A stretch of 64,000 nt of DNA from Terana coerulea (Eukaryota; Basidiomycota; Agaricomycetes; Polyporales; Phanerochaetaceae): positions 62,001 to 126,000 of the forward strand of contig JAKOGH010000637.1 of assembly GCA_024811115.1 (NCBI GenBank), read 5' to 3'. Below are positions 1 through 12,019 of this stretch, piece after piece (position 1 is the first letter of the stretch; each line of letters starts with the position of its first letter). The notes beneath the pieces were generated by a model. It had not been told where the DNA came from. It did no database searches and saw nothing but the letters and a program-made list of their open reading frames with translations. A program made the position numbers and the translations under genes.

Positions 1-1600
1 AGAACACCTCCGACAACAGCACATGTTCTGGAAATCCCGATAATTTAGCATATCGACGGAGCCGTACACGATAATTACGTACGACGTGAGGAAGTGAGCG
101 AACGACTGTCGTGTCTCCTGGTGGATGACCAGGATTGGTGAAATTTCAAAGTTGAAGAAGGCACCTAAGCAACGAGCTGAGTACTGAAGCAACGACACAG
201 GCGAGAAGAGAATACCTGGAATACCGGTCATGCCGTGCATAACGTGGATGCCGGCGTTATTGTTCTCAGCATAACCCTTCGACAAGTCACGTTCGAAGTG
301 CGTAGCACTGTACTGGTGCGTTTTGAGCTGACGAATTGCGTGAGTTGGAGTGCTTGATCATGAACTCGTTTGGGAATACATACGTCCTTTCCGTCCAAAG
401 TCTTGAACTGAGTCGAAACCACCTTCAGGAAGTATTGGAACATGTACTGTTGCTTGATAGTCTGTATATCCTTCAGCAGAAGCTCTTCGGTCCAGTGAAA
501 GCGCAACGCACCCTCTGTGTGGTACCATCCAAGGGGTTAGCCTGGATACCCAGCTTCTCCTTCAACTGTTTGCCCTTCTCTGCTTTCCGGAAATCATATT
601 CATCGTCACCAGCAAACGCAAACTCGTGGATTGTATGCGTGAAGTCATGGCGGTTTCCATCATCCTTAAGATATGGCACGAGTTCGTAGATATTCTGAGA
701 GCCGGTACGGAACGAGCGACCTGGAGAAAGATGAATGTTGCCTACGACCTTGTTCACGCGAACGCGCCCGCCGATGTTGCATCCTTCGCTTGCTTGCTCC
801 TTGAGTTTGTCTGACCATCCTTCTTGTACACACTGTTTCCAAAGTCAGCGCATTACGAAGGAATCATCCACAAAGTTACGCACCTGCTCAATGGCGTCCG
901 GTGAGTTGAAACTCCATCCACGGTTCACATACGACTGCCGGACGTCCTCGCAAGTGTTGCAGCAACCACCCTCTGGTGCAATACCGCCATAACACGATCC
1001 ACAGTATCCGTTCTGACGCTGCTCGTTCAGCTTGTCGATGTCGTTTCGCAGTTCCGCACTTTGCGAGTTCTCCACCATGTTACCGTGCTCGTCCAGTCGC
1101 GTCTTGATGATGTTATGTGTGATGTCGGTCTGGGTCTCCCCAGAGATGTCCATGACGTCCAAGCTCAGCACTTGGTAGGGGAGCATTCTTAGACAAAGGA
1201 TATACCCATACAATAGGCGGATACTCACAGTAGCATGGTACGCGAGGGAATGTGACGTTCATCCTAACCGTGAGCATCTCCGCACGACTCTTGTCCACCG
1301 CAATCGACGTATCCATGGTGACCCTTCGATAGTCGAAGAACTCCATAGTCGTAATTGCCAGAATTATCGCCGCAGAGAGGATGGTCACTATCGCCGAACA
1401 TGAGCACGCGAGTGTGTATTGCAACAAATCTCTGTAACCCACGAAAAGCACCAGTCCTTGTCTTGACCTTGACATCCTCCATAGTCTATTCGTGCAGTGC
1501 ATGTTAGGCCATGATGTACACATTACCGGAAAAGCAGAGACTAGCTAACCTTACCGAAGGCATCCATGCCTTTCAAGGCACCAAACATACCCTTCGCCAT
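1..1600 (-). CDS. ERV46: ERV46/ERGIC3-like COPII vesicle cargo receptor (3' end off window)
   Basis: This family cycles between ER and Golgi in COPII/COPI vesicles as a complex with Erv41 and retrieves ER residents. The chosen start at 1600 gives MAKGMFGALKGMDAFG. An intron (donor GTAAGG) follows, then the EDVKVKTRTGAF segment and a first membrane helix (TILSAAIILAITTMEFFDY). The lumenal part shows SLDVMDISGETQTDI, the family cysteine block GSCYG and GCCNTCEDVRQSY, then NKVVGNIHLSPGRSF. Near the left edge ISPILVIHQETRQSFAHFLTS is spliced to STCAVVGGVL, the beginning of the C-terminal helix. The last residues and stop lie outside the window. At least five short introns are needed. The cysteine block and C-terminal helix favour Erv46 over Erv41. 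VPS45, another membrane-traffic gene, lies just upstream on the same strand. Confidence 0.9.
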
Positions 1601-1941
1601 GGTGATATCAGTTTCGAGAGGTCGTTGAACGGGTACCAAATGCCAGAACCGAAGTAGGGAATGGGGACACTCGCGAGCGAGTGGTGGTGGTGGGTGTGCA
1701 ACCGCAGGTAATGAGTGTTTCTTGCAAGCCGGGATATGAGGCGGCAACCTGTATAGGCGGTCTCGAGAGACGCGCTTCGGGCTTCTGACGACGTGTCACT
1801 TCAGCACATGATCCCTCCCACCGTCTTTTCACCATGATAATTCCGCACTGGAGGAGATTTGGATACAATGTAGCAACGATAAATAACATCTGGGCTGCAT
1901 GTGCTCTGCGGAAACCATGCGGAGAAACACCCTCCCCAAGC

Positions 1942-4373
1942 TCATTGCGCCGCAATCCTGTCCACGCCCTGCTTTACCTTCCCAATCAAGTTCTTCACTC
2001 CGTCTCGAATGCCGTCTGCCTGTATGTTGACACCAGCGCCCTCGCCACTCGTCCTATACACCCCTGTACCGGAACGCCCTCCAAGACTCACATTCACACC
2101 ACCGAGGTTGAGGTTTAGCGAAGGCGCATTCGTGAGGGACTCGGGTGGCGGATCGAACACCGTCGAGGGCCAGTTCGCTGCGGCGGACCGGATCATCTCG
2201 ACGTAACTATGAAGTCCCTCCGGGTTGAGCACAAACCGGGCCAAGTCATGGGATGGACGAACCTCGAAGAGTTATGTATACATGTGCCGCCAAGCAGCAG
2301 ACGTGTCCCAAAAGCATAGGATCCACTCGATGTAGACTCCTGGTTGAGCAACGAGATCGTACGTGCTTCTTGGTATGTGGTTCCTCCGACCATGAAAATA
2401 ATGACGTCCTGCGGCCTAAGGGGTACATTAGCTTGAACACATCATCGACAAACGGAGTAGCACTGCACGCACTTCTGCAGGCCAGCATTTGGCCCTCCGC
2501 CCTCCAAGAATGGGAAGTTGACATCTCGTAGCCGTCCTCTCAAGAGATTCTCAATGGTCAACGCCAAGTGTGGTGTATGCTGCATATAGACGTTCTCCAC
2601 TCCCTTCAAGCCTTTCAACGCGGAGCGGCCTTTCGCAAGTAGTGACTCAGCCGAGAACAGGTCCTCTTGCCGTTGATCAGAGCCAGCAGTGTTTAAGATA
2701 ACGTATACAAGCTACAAGTCACTCTTCAGAATAAGATCACATGTGTTGAGACAACTTCACTTACCCGAGCATCTTCACGATTAACACCATTCTCGAGTGC
2801 AAGGTTGATAAGTGAAGCGACACTATTCGCCTGGGTCTTCTGGTATCGTAGTCCATAAAGCATGACAAGCCGCAGCTTGTTCCACGCTGGAATCCCAGGA
2901 TTGGTGATACACGCTTGCACACTCTATTCGACCTTCAGTACCCTTAACACTCCTAGCTAAAGAGTGTCTCACCTTGAGATCCGCACCCGAGCCAGTTGCT
3001 AGGCCCTGCTCAACCTCGCCAATCTCCAAAAGCCGGTCCCTATCGACCAGCCGGCTGAGTTCACCCACAAGCGCCACATGCTTGCTTACATTCCCGCCGA
3101 GCCTCCGGAACTCGGGATATTCCTCGACGAAACGTTTCATTTCGCTGATGGAGTTGATCGAGGACGGTCCCTGCGCCAGGGACCGGGATTGGTAGGACTG
3201 CACGTAGTTCTTCAGGGATGTGCCGAGGTCGCCGAAGGTAGCAAGGTGGTGTGCGAGGAAAAAAGGGTCAGTTTGAGGTGTGAGGGTGATTTCCTAGTTG
3301 CAATAAATCAATACGTGCGCAACCATGAAGGACATTGTGGACGAACCTTCAGCTCAGGTCTAATGTCTGGGACCATGCTCAGGTCGACGCGGCCGTTCTG
3401 GATCCCCAAAAGCTCGTGAACCATGGCTTGGTACGTCCACTGCGAGAGTAAAGGGGTAACAGGATCGTTTCGGCGGTCCAGTATGAGGAGAAGAGGCGGT
3501 ACTTGTGTTCCCCGGAAATCAAAGAGTGAGGACTCTGACTGTATGCGGTGCTGGAGAAGAGTGAGTATTAACACGTTGACATGAACGACTGAGCGCTCAC
3601 TTGAACCTCGACCCCAAGCTTCTTCGCCATCGCACTGCTCTTCTCGTACCGTATGACGGGCTTCTTCTTCAAGCTCAATAGCACCGCGACCAGTCCCTGC
3701 ACAGCCCTGTCCAAGGCTTTTGGATCCCAAGAGTTGGGAGACGAGCCATGCAGCGGTCGTGCAGAAGTCGGAACGTGATTCAAAGAGAACAGGCAGGGCA
3801 ATATGGGGGAATAGTCTGCGAAATATTCCTTGAGATGCCACAATCAGGCTTGCACAGCCGATTGCTGGAAGAAGCCCGACGTACTTGGACCTCTCGCACA
3901 ACTTCATACTCATCCACGTCCGCTAAACGTTCGATAGCAGTCTTGCTTAGGATGTTGCTGAAGTCTACGCACAATGGAGGTAGTGGGGTTTAGGCTTCAG
4001 CGACGTGTCAGTTTGATGAGATGGTACCCACTGACACAGGTAGTATTCCCCATACTTCGGTTCCCTTAGCTCTGCCTCGAGAGCCTCGAGGCTCTCCTCA
4101 CTCGGGCGAAGAAAGCAGATGCATTTCATGTGTGCCATTCTATCGCGCTTGAGGTTGTCTATCCGGTCTGTGAGGTAGACTTGGTGTGAGAGAAGGGTGG
4201 ATTGTGTGGATGCCAGGGATACGATTGGAGTCTAGCACACCACCATCAGCAGGATTCCGTGCGAGTGCAGTCTGCATACGCACTGTATGGGTGTCAAGCA
4301 GCAACACCTTCATTGCGTTGGGTTCAGAGACCATCTTAGTGATGTACGTCTCGACCGCTTTGACGACATCCAT
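1942..4373 (-). CDS. VPS45: VPS45, Sec1/Munc18-family vesicle fusion regulator
   Basis: VPS45 binds syntaxin-type SNAREs (Tlg2/Pep12 class) and controls fusion at the trans-Golgi network and endosomes. The start at 4373 gives [30 protein letters not shown], matching the family N-terminus (shown here only in part: [14 protein letters not shown]). The central signature [19 protein letters not shown] continues into [20 protein letters not shown]. Farther on are the helical segment [19 protein letters not shown] and the C-terminal strand [19 protein letters not shown] 55-bp GT-AG intron near 2208-2262 joins GGTCIHNSS to [10 protein letters not shown]. The last exon runs to a stop at 1942 and adds a Gly/Asn-rich tail longer than in yeast Vps45. 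Several other introns interrupt the gene. No catalytic site is expected; it is a SNARE chaperone. Confidence 0.92.
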
Positions 4374-5680
4374 GGTCCACTCCTCCTATTACGATGCAGT
4401 GATGATGCAGTAGTATGGAAACACTAGAAGTGCGAATTGGTGCACGGTTTAGTATTCGAAGGAGGTCGTAATAGTAGGGCCAGAAGATGATGGTGAAGTC
4501 TACGAGCGAAAGTGAGCACGAAACGTCGCGCCCGCCGCAGTCGCGTCGAAGCGCCGAAGCGTGGAATGCTTTCGGAAGTGAGCTCCTCTCTCTGAACCCC
4601 CTCTCATATGGCTGAGTCGATAGGTCTGGAAAACCTCGCCTACTCACGCGAGAGAATAAAATTCTATTTGACATGGTTACATTATATGTTAGAGACACAA
4701 ATATTGTGACGCTGTCAAGCAGCAGCCACTTGCATCTATGTCACCAGGTTCGACACCTTCAGAGGAAACATCACGCCTTCGCAGTGATCGTAACCTTCAG
4801 CTGTAAATGTACCGTCACGTTTAAGACCCTCCTCGGCCTGGGCGTCCACGAGATATGTTCGACAGCATGCAGGAGTGGGGCAGTGGTGTGCCAGCTTGTG
4901 GATTTCCGTGAGCGAGCGGCTTGGTTACTGTTCACAACAATATGTATCATCAGCAGCAAGTACGACGTTGCAAAAGCATGTACTAACTTCAGCCAAAGTA
5001 TTTCATGCTTCCAACCATAGTATAGTGTATCGAGTGGTGGCCAGCCTCGAGGCCAAGCGACCGAGACCGCCTCCAGATGGTATCGCTCGCGAGATTCCTG
5101 CAGCATTTGAATCAGATATTGGGTGTGTACAGCAGCTAGTAACAGATCTGGCAGTCAAGGCTGTCATACCTGGCTATGTGTTATTCAACAAGAAAGAGTG
5201 AGCCTTTGACGTAAGTATGTACGCCTGCAGCCTTTGATATCCGATTTAGCGGTACAGATAGAGCAAAACTCGTAACTTTGAATGTATTCCGGCTTAGAGT
5301 ACTGCAGCCCGCAGATCGGGTTATTCACCTCCGTCACCTGGCCGTGACTTCAGGATGTATCAGCGCAACCTGCCAGTGCTTCAGCGGGTTGCTGCGGCAG
5401 GCGAAGCCAGCCAATGCTATAATCGAGGTAAAATTGACCGAGCATTCGTAAAACTGACATTGTGCGCATGTCGCCGGTAAGTGCAAACTGAACACACAGA
5501 AAGCGATGGAAGGAAGCAAGACGCTTTTACATAAGCGCCTCGGACTACACACCATAAGCAGCAACACCGCGCATCAATCTCAGGATTGTGGCGTCGGCCG
5601 CCTATTCTCAATTTGGGGGTTTCTGGCGGCTCAGGCTGACGACCAACTGCCCACAATCTCTGCTTTCATATTAACCAGAC
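4374..5680. other. Intergenic region between VPS45 and the GSKIP-domain gene
   Basis: About 1.3 kb separates the divergent VPS45 and GSKIP-domain genes. Small open frames exist on both strands. A minus-strand frame from about 4669 begins MSNRILFSRVSR and contains PKAFHASALRRD, which resembles a mitochondrial presequence, but I could not assemble a convincing gene behind it. I see no RNA gene or repeat. Confidence 0.4.
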
Positions 5681-6056
5681 ATGGACACTTCAAACTTCAC
5701 TTTCACACAGACAGAGCTAGATCTGGCTCTCAAAGAACAGGCGTTTGGCATAAAGGGATATATTGTCACCAAAAAGTCACCCCTGGAGTCCGAGGCCCAG
5801 GTCACGACGCTCGAGGGTGAGACATCTATGATATCACTTAGTTCACGTGGCTTCCAAGTACGTTCGACGAAAATGATGCTCGATAATTTAACCGCAACCT
5901 TTGTTCCAGATACACCGCATAGACTCGACCGAGCCAGGGCTGGTGTATGAGACCATAGAAGAGGCGCTGCAAGTCCTAAGCCCGATGTACTGGGGAGCGA
6001 AGCAACGACTGCTCGTAGAAAGGTTGTCCTCGATTGCCTTCGAGCGTACAGAGTAA
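5681..6056 (+). CDS. GSKIP-domain protein (GSK3-interacting, small)
   Basis: A small two-exon gene, exons 5681-5857 and 5910-6056, joined in phase 0 by a 52-bp intron (GTACGT...TTCCAG), giving 107 residues. The second exon (EPGLVYETIEEALQVLSPMY, then WGAKQRLLVERLSSI) fits the GSKIP fold: a short strand, the segment ahead of Y-ETI-ALQ-LSP-Y, and a terminal helix that in the human protein binds GSK3-beta. The first exon carries ITLEGETSMISLSSRG-type strands (literally VTTLEGETSMISLSSRGF). In animals GSKIP anchors PKA and GSK3; in fungi the function is largely untested, so binding to a GSK3-type kinase is inference. The length is that of the free-standing domain. It is not one of the larger CLU proteins that also contain this fold. 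Confidence 0.72.
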
Positions 6057-6147
6057 TCGTGCCATGATCCGCGATGTTGCAATCAGTGAGCTCTCCCGCT
6101 ATAGTCCAGGCGAGAGATTCTACGCTGAACCCTCGCCGTCCGTTGCT

Positions 6148-7137
6148 TTAGTTTGTGGGAAGCGGCCCGTCTCCAGACTCCAGTCGTCGATTCAACGCGT
6201 CTTCGTACATCTTCCTGGTGAAGACAAAGCCTTCATCATCCCGTACTCGCTCAATTAGATCTGCCATCCAACTTCTCTCCGCCTCGTTCCTCAGGCAATT
6301 TGCCCACCACCTATCCATACTACTCCTGGAGCGCAAACGAGCTCAACTTGCCGTGCTCGCTCTGCTCGTTCAATACATGGAGGAGAAATCCGGCGTTAAG
6401 GTACTCTAGACCCATTTCAGAGAGGCATTTGAGGATGCGCGTGATGCGGAGGTTGTTGTGCGTAGCATCTGCCCATCAAGCGAATAAGTGTCAGTTCGTC
6501 GCGCTTGTATCAGGTAACTCACTGGCCAGGTTCATGTATCGCTCCCGACACCTGCTCACAGATTTTGTACGGGAAACCAAGCCGGTCTCTTTTGACTTCA
6601 GGCGCATGCCGTAGAAATCGAGCATCAATTCGTACGACTGGATGACACGAGCAATGATATCATGGTCTACTTTCATGGTGTTGATTTCATGTTGCTGCAG
6701 AGGTTGTGCTTGGAAGTTCACGCCTTGTTCACGTATAGGAAAACTGCGCAGCAAGAAGTGTGAATACTGTTGCCGACCGTACTGGTGGAGTAAGACTCAC
6801 AGCCACTGGATATATCCATGTTTATACTCTAGCTTATCGTAGTCGCCTGCCCATCTGTACATTCAAGTTCAGGTCAGATACGACACTGGAAGCATAAGGC
6901 GCACTGGGAGTGAATTTCACCAAGCGTAACGTTGTCCGGCTTACATCTGCGCTCCAACGAGTAGAACTGCAGGTTTGCAGACTGGGATGGGTCGTCTCGG
7001 TCACCAGGGTATTGTTCGAGAAACTCGCGAATGTCGCGAGGTAGGGAGGTGGACATTGGCCTGAACGTCTGAGACAGCGTGGTTGCAGCGTTTGTGGGTT
7101 TGAGGTACGGTGTCTTCGACAGGAAAGCCCTCAGCAT
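6148..7137 (-). CDS. OGFr conserved-region protein
   Basis: Three exons carry the opioid growth factor receptor conserved region. Exon 1 has PRDIREFLEQYPGDRDDPSQ then NLQFYSLERR and LGEIHS. Exon 2 has FPIREQGVNFQAQPLQQHEI, then DHDIIARVIQSYELMLDFYG. Exon 3 ends with ERVRDDEGFVFTRKMYED and a stop at 6148. The fungal members are uncharacterised; the receptor name comes from the vertebrate nuclear protein, and no ligand binding is implied. The start at 7137 (MLRAFLSKTPYLKP) is the first methionine that leaves room for a promoter. A later in-frame methionine at 7056 (MSTSLPRD) and an upstream one at 7233 are possible. The first residues could also form a mitochondrial-type presequence. Confidence 0.75.
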
Positions 7138-7343
7138 GATAGGGTCGAGGGAAACATGAGGCACGCCAATAAGCTTCAGTAAGTACACTTGGTTATGCCA
7201 CTTTGCCCGCGATAACAACACGCTTCTTACCACATTAGAGATCTATGAATGCCTTTCACAAGCGGAGTTTAAACGTAAATAACGCGTCAATCCGCGCGAC
7301 TCGCGTTTACCACGGTGATCAACCAACTTGTTCTTAACATCAA

Positions 7344-9009
7344 TGGCACCCAGGACGACGAGTACCGTGAAGCCGGCCGCCCTCCTTGCGGACGCGATCT
7401 CTTCTCTGCAGAAAGCAGCAGGAAATGCTGTGGGTACAGATGGCTGAAAATCACGACATATTTTGACGTATCCTGCGAATATCTCCGGATTGCAGTTAGC
7501 CGCGGCGGAGGAGCAGGCCAAAGCAGACGTGACCCGCGCGAAGACCGAGACGGCTGAAGCCAAAGGCGAGAGAGATGAACTTGAGAAGACACTGGCCGAC
7601 GTTAAGCTGCATTGCAAGGAGTCGGAACGGCGGGGAGAGGCATTGAAGAGCTCGGTGCGTGATTTGCCTTCATGCTCTCACAGTGTGTCTCATTTGGATG
7701 TACACAGGTAGAGAAGTCCGAATTGACAGTAGGCCCCCTTTTAATTACACATTGATATGTCCATAACATAAAGAGTGTAGATCAAACACCAAGCCGACAC
7801 AATACTCCAGCTGCGAGAGGAGGTGCAGCAGTGGAAGGACCAAGTACTCCGTACTGAAGAGGCCTCGCGGCGAGAAATTGACAGCTGGAAGGAGCAGCTT
7901 AGGAGAACCGAAAAAGAGCGGGCCCGGTTGTCGGTTCGCGTCGATGAAGTGATGTCTGAGCAACTTGAGGTGCGTCCGACGCGCATCGTGACTATATGCG
8001 TAATATTCACATTCTTATAACAGCAAGTTCACCATAATTCCCAAGTATCTGCACGGACGCCTCGCGCAAAACAACCCCTCCCAGCGCCTTCTACGAGTAC
8101 TCAGAAATCCTCGCGGATCAGGGACGTAGCGCAATCCCGGGCAAGCACTTCTGCCGTGGGTGCGTCACAGCGCAAGTCGAAATCAGTTAAAGCTACCACG
8201 GACTACGTGACAGACCGCGAGCGCACTTATGTTGACTCAGTCCCACGAGCACACACGCCATCCACTTCGAAGTCGAGCGCGACGTCCACGAAAACGCCCA
8301 AGGGCCGCTCGGTGGCCGAACTCCTTTCCGCCTCTTCACCACGCAAGAGCGGCGCTTCCCACCCCTCCAGTACGAAAGAGACCGCGCCCTACGCTTCCAC
8401 CTCGTACCATGAACCGAAGTTCTCGCCGCCGCATGACCGGCCAAAATCGCAGCTCATTCGCCGCGTAAAGGCGGTTATTGAAGTCCCTGTCAAGGAAGAA
8501 GAATATAGCGACGAGGAAGCTTTTGGCTCAACGTCGCAGCAGTTTGAGTCTGAGCTCTCGGAGTCTGACTTATCTGGCGATTCCGAGTATCAGCCTAATG
8601 GGAAGAAACGGAGAGCGGCTCTGACCACGAGCTCTGGTAGCGCCAGACGATTATCTGTGGCCGCATCGAAGGGAAAGCGCGAGTGGAATGGTGGAGAGGC
8701 CGACAGGGGCAGCGAGAGTGGCGAAGAGGAGTCAGAGTCAGAGGATGACCAGCTGCTACTTGCCTCTGATGTGAGTTTCACTTGTGGTACTTGCTCAAAG
8801 TATTGACGGATTGTTGGGCTGATCTCCAGGATTTTGAGAATGACAATCATCACACCGGGGGCAGAAGTGCTGATCCAGGTCGATCATCATCAAAGCATCC
8901 ACGGACGTCCACTGGCCCTTCACGCTCGCAAATGAGCGCCAAGAAGCGAAAAGTAGACAGGCAGCATATACCCATGAGAGCGTCGCAAGCTAAGATTGCG
9001 AGGAAATAG
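7344..9009 (+). CDS. Coiled-coil protein with Ser/acidic-rich, basic C-terminus (unknown function)
   Basis: I do not recognise this gene. The start at 7344 (MAPRTTSTVKPAALLADAIS) is followed by about five short introns, all in phase 0, including a tiny seven-codon exon (VEKSELT). The N-terminal third is a long heptad-type coiled coil rich in E, K, R and Q (for example AEEQAKADVTRAKTETAEAK and EEVQQWKDQVLRTEEASRRE). The middle is Ser/Thr/Pro-rich and looks disordered. An acidic stretch follows (EEEYSDEEAF, then SESGEEESESEDDQ). The C-terminus is basic (SAKKRKVDRQ, ASQAKIARK) and contains a KKRK-type nuclear localisation motif. The layout suggests a nuclear scaffold or chromatin-associated protein, but no enzymatic domain is visible. 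The predicted product is about 430 residues. Confidence 0.7.
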
Positions 9010-9398
9010 TGCTCCAGCCTCCATGTTATTAAATGTCATCATCTGCATGGTCTCACTGGTGTTGTAGCTTTTCGCATATATCAATTTTCTACACATCAAG
9101 CGCCCCCCATTCGAAGACTTCGCACTTACAACAGCGTCATGAACCAAACTGACTCACGATAAACGGCAGCCCACGCATAACAGACGCCTAGCTGTCAACA
9201 GCTGCCAAAAAAAACACCAGCTCACCATTATAACTGTAAGTCATCGTAGAATTCAATCCCCGCAAGCCTCAAGTCTCACACAATGACATGAAGCGGAAAC
9301 AATGGATCCATTATGCGCGTAGTACTCTAACAGTTCTCAATAGCAAGTGATCCCACCGCCTTAGACCACCAATCCTATCACCAACGCTAACAACCACC

Positions 9399-10172
9399 CT
9401 AAAGGTGAATGCCGGCGAAGAGGGAGAGGATGACGGAGACGTTGAGCCTAACGATGACGCTGAGGCAGACCTGGATGAGGGCGTAGATGGCAACGTCAAG
9501 GCCGACGAAGACGTTGGCGCAGACGTGGAGGACAGCGACAAGAAGCGCGCCAACAACCTCACTAAAATATCTCAATTAGCATGCAACTCGCAAACTTTGT
9601 GCGTAACACGTACCCAAGACCGCAGAGCAAGGTGATGATCACCGAGAGCGATGCAGAAGCGCAAACGTTGAGGCAGACTTCAATCGCAGCGAAGATCAAC
9701 TAAGAGAAACGTGAGTATTCACACTAGTATGAGAACAAAGCAATCCTTACAATGACGAGGTCGGCGACGACCTTGGCCAAGACTTGAACACCAACCGCGA
9801 CATCAACGCCAGCCCCAAGGATGACCGACACGTCGGCACCAACGAGAGCCTTGACATCAACAATCGCGGCGCTCACGATCGCCTTGATCTCGACGACGTG
9901 AGGAGTCAAAGCCTCGACGGTGCAGTTGTCCTTGGTGACATACTCTACAACATTTGGTGAGCCATTAAACTTGAGACGATGCGCGTTGACTCCTCACTCA
10001 TCGCGTCAAGGTGAACTGACAAGTCCACGGTGAGACCCGCGAAGATATCGGGCATGCTCTGGCAATCGCAGCGAGCGGCCACAGCGGTCTCGGCGATCGT
10101 CGGGGCGGCGAAGGCAGAGAGGGCGCCGAAGGCGAGGGTGGAGAAGACAGCGAGTGACTTGAAGGAGAACAT
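9399..10172 (-). CDS. Hydrophobic secreted protein, V/A/D-periodic
   Basis: Four exons. The start at 10172 gives a signal peptide (MFSFKSLAVFSTLAFGALSA) followed by AAPTIAETAVAARCDCQSMP. Exon 2 begins KYVTKDNCTVEALTPHVV, after a phase-1 splice with acceptor GTTGTAG. The rest is strikingly hydrophobic: VDVKALVGADVSVILGAGVD, then FAAIEVCLNVCASASLSVII, then VVGALLVAVLHVCANVFVGL, ending FAGIHL and a stop at 9399. Cysteines are sparse (CDC, one in exon 2, a few in the helices), so it is not a hydrophobin. A TATA box lies about 130 bp upstream. Similar small hydrophobic secreted proteins without assigned function occur in polypores, as far as I recall. A surface, wall or membrane-inserting role is inference. 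Confidence 0.72.
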
Positions 10173-10297
10173 TTCTGGTAAAGAATGAATGTGGGTGGGT
10201 GGGCGAGTACTGGTAAGGTAAAGAGAGCGAAAGAGAGTCCTGGAACTGGGAACTTGACCGCGGTGAGTCAATGGAGTCTGAGGCTCATTTTCTGGGG

Positions 10298-10305
10298 TTT
10301 ATATA
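10298..10305 (-). promoter_or_regulatory. TATA box of the hydrophobic secreted-protein gene
   Basis: The minus strand reads TATATAAA about 126-133 bp upstream of the start codon at 10172, a usual position for a strongly expressed fungal secreted-protein gene. Confidence 0.6.
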
Positions 10306-10309
10306 TGCT

Positions 10310-12019
10310 GAAGCCGTTCGGGAATTCAGGGAGAACGAGGAAAATTGCGGATGGAGCCACGGACGGTGCGCCGACGCCGAGGCTTTCATTAAACCCGTTG
10401 ATTGGTTCTGCAGCTCCGTCGCGCGTACGAGGCGGACATGTGTGAATGGTGAAGGGTCGGGAGGCGCGCCTCGTGTCAGGATCCCACGTAAAAGGAGCCC
10501 GCGCCGATCAAGAACACGGAGCCGCATAACGTCAACCATCCGTCGGCGTACGCCCTTCGCCTGCACGTAGGCTGGCCGTGGAGTCTCTCGCGTCTCGAGC
10601 AGCTTGTTGAACGTCCTGCATACGCTGCGGGTGTGCATTCGGGAGTACTAGTCCACCCACCAGTGATTAAGCTTCTAACTACCATGCCTTCCTATTCAGA
10701 TAAGCGAGGCTCCGACGAGCCGCTCACTGGGCGCCGCGAAGCCTCGTGAAGCGCGAGAAGCACTTTGGAGCACAGCAAGCGATGTCTAGATCTGCCGTTC
10801 AGCCCCCGCGAGTCCTTCTCGTCGTTGTGATGCGCATCTGCCGCCATTAAAACATGCCGTGGTGCTGCACGATTGGTGCGCATAGAGAATTATGCCGCCC
10901 AGCGCTCGTTTCACCTCGTCCCAAGTCTCTGGTCCTGTCTTGGTCAAGAGTCTGGACTCCAGCGGCCTCTGTCGCCCGCTAGGTTATGCTGACAGACATT
11001 TGCAGAGTAAGTGGGCCGAACAGGAGCGCCTGGTAGGTGCAGCGTCAGGTGCAGGATCTTGACAAGAGCTCCCACGAAGATTCTATCCACATACACGGCA
11101 CTCTGGGTGCACCATCGCAGTGGTGAGTACGCCGGGAGCACATTTGTCGTAGATGCTCGACTGATATTAGATAGCATAGGCCTCATGTGATTGAACTTCA
11201 ATCTCACACTGAAGGTCAATATCTTTATTGACGCATGCGACTTCCGCGCATATTCTGCGAGGCGATGTACGTCGTACATGGACAAGCTTCGCTACAGGAT
11301 ACAGCAAGCCGGGAAGTCAGGTCTGGCGCATTTTCACGCGGTACGTGCGTGCGATAGTTCTGCGCAGGTTATACGTCAAGCTGAGCATTCGCTGTGCCGA
11401 CAGATGCATGGTCGCTTGTACGGTAAACGTCTTGGCAACGTTTTGGAAGCATTAACTGGATCGATAGCAGTTCATCTTGTGTCAGGCACGACCACAAGCC
11501 ATCTGCAGCCTCAGAACCTGCTCAGAACGCAGCAACGAACCAGACCAGCGCGATGGCCCCGAATATCCTACTCCAGCCAACGCCGAAGGTCTTGCTCGGA
11601 TTCCGCCCAATTCCGCCTCATGAGCATGCGTATCGTCGTCTGATCCCAAGTTCTGCTCGTCGTTCGGCACTACACGAAGTGTTTTGCAACCTAGCATTTT
11701 TGCTGAGACGAAATGTGTAAATGAGGTACGTCGCCGTATGGGCCGTCTCGTAAAACACGGGTACTGACAATGATGTCAGCGACGGCCAGGACGCGCGGTA
11801 AGCCAGATACGGGCCACCACTTTCGTTGCTGCATCGTTCGCGCACGGGCTCGCGGCACAGTTAGGAGGGTGCGAGATAGAATTATGTAATCGATTTCCTG
11901 ACTATCACATTGGATCGCCTGGCTGAATGTGGTCGGCACGCATGAAACCGACCGACGATTTTTGACTTGGATACATTCATTGGTGTACAAGACAAGATTC
12001 AGGCGGAATGACCAAGAGA
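10310..12019. other. Gene-poor interval, nothing assigned
   Basis: About 1.7 kb between the secreted-protein promoter and the 3' end of the RBR gene. Open frames exist (one of 150 codons on the plus strand at 11191-11643) but show no recognisable domain or splice pattern. I see no RNA gene or repeat array. Confidence 0.4.

Noticed and set aside
4400..4669. Possible mitochondrial protein start (MSNRILFSR, AFHASALRR)
   Set aside because: The presequence-like part is suggestive, but no downstream exons match a known small mitochondrial subunit, and it abuts the VPS45 start.
9405..9635. Acidic plus-strand open frame rich in D, E and V
   Set aside because: It is the antisense of the last two exons of the hydrophobic secreted-protein gene, whose splice sites and signal peptide are convincing.
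11191..11643. 150-codon plus-strand open frame in the gene-poor region
   Set aside because: No recognisable motif, no promoter or splice pattern; overlapping minus-strand frame is equally open.
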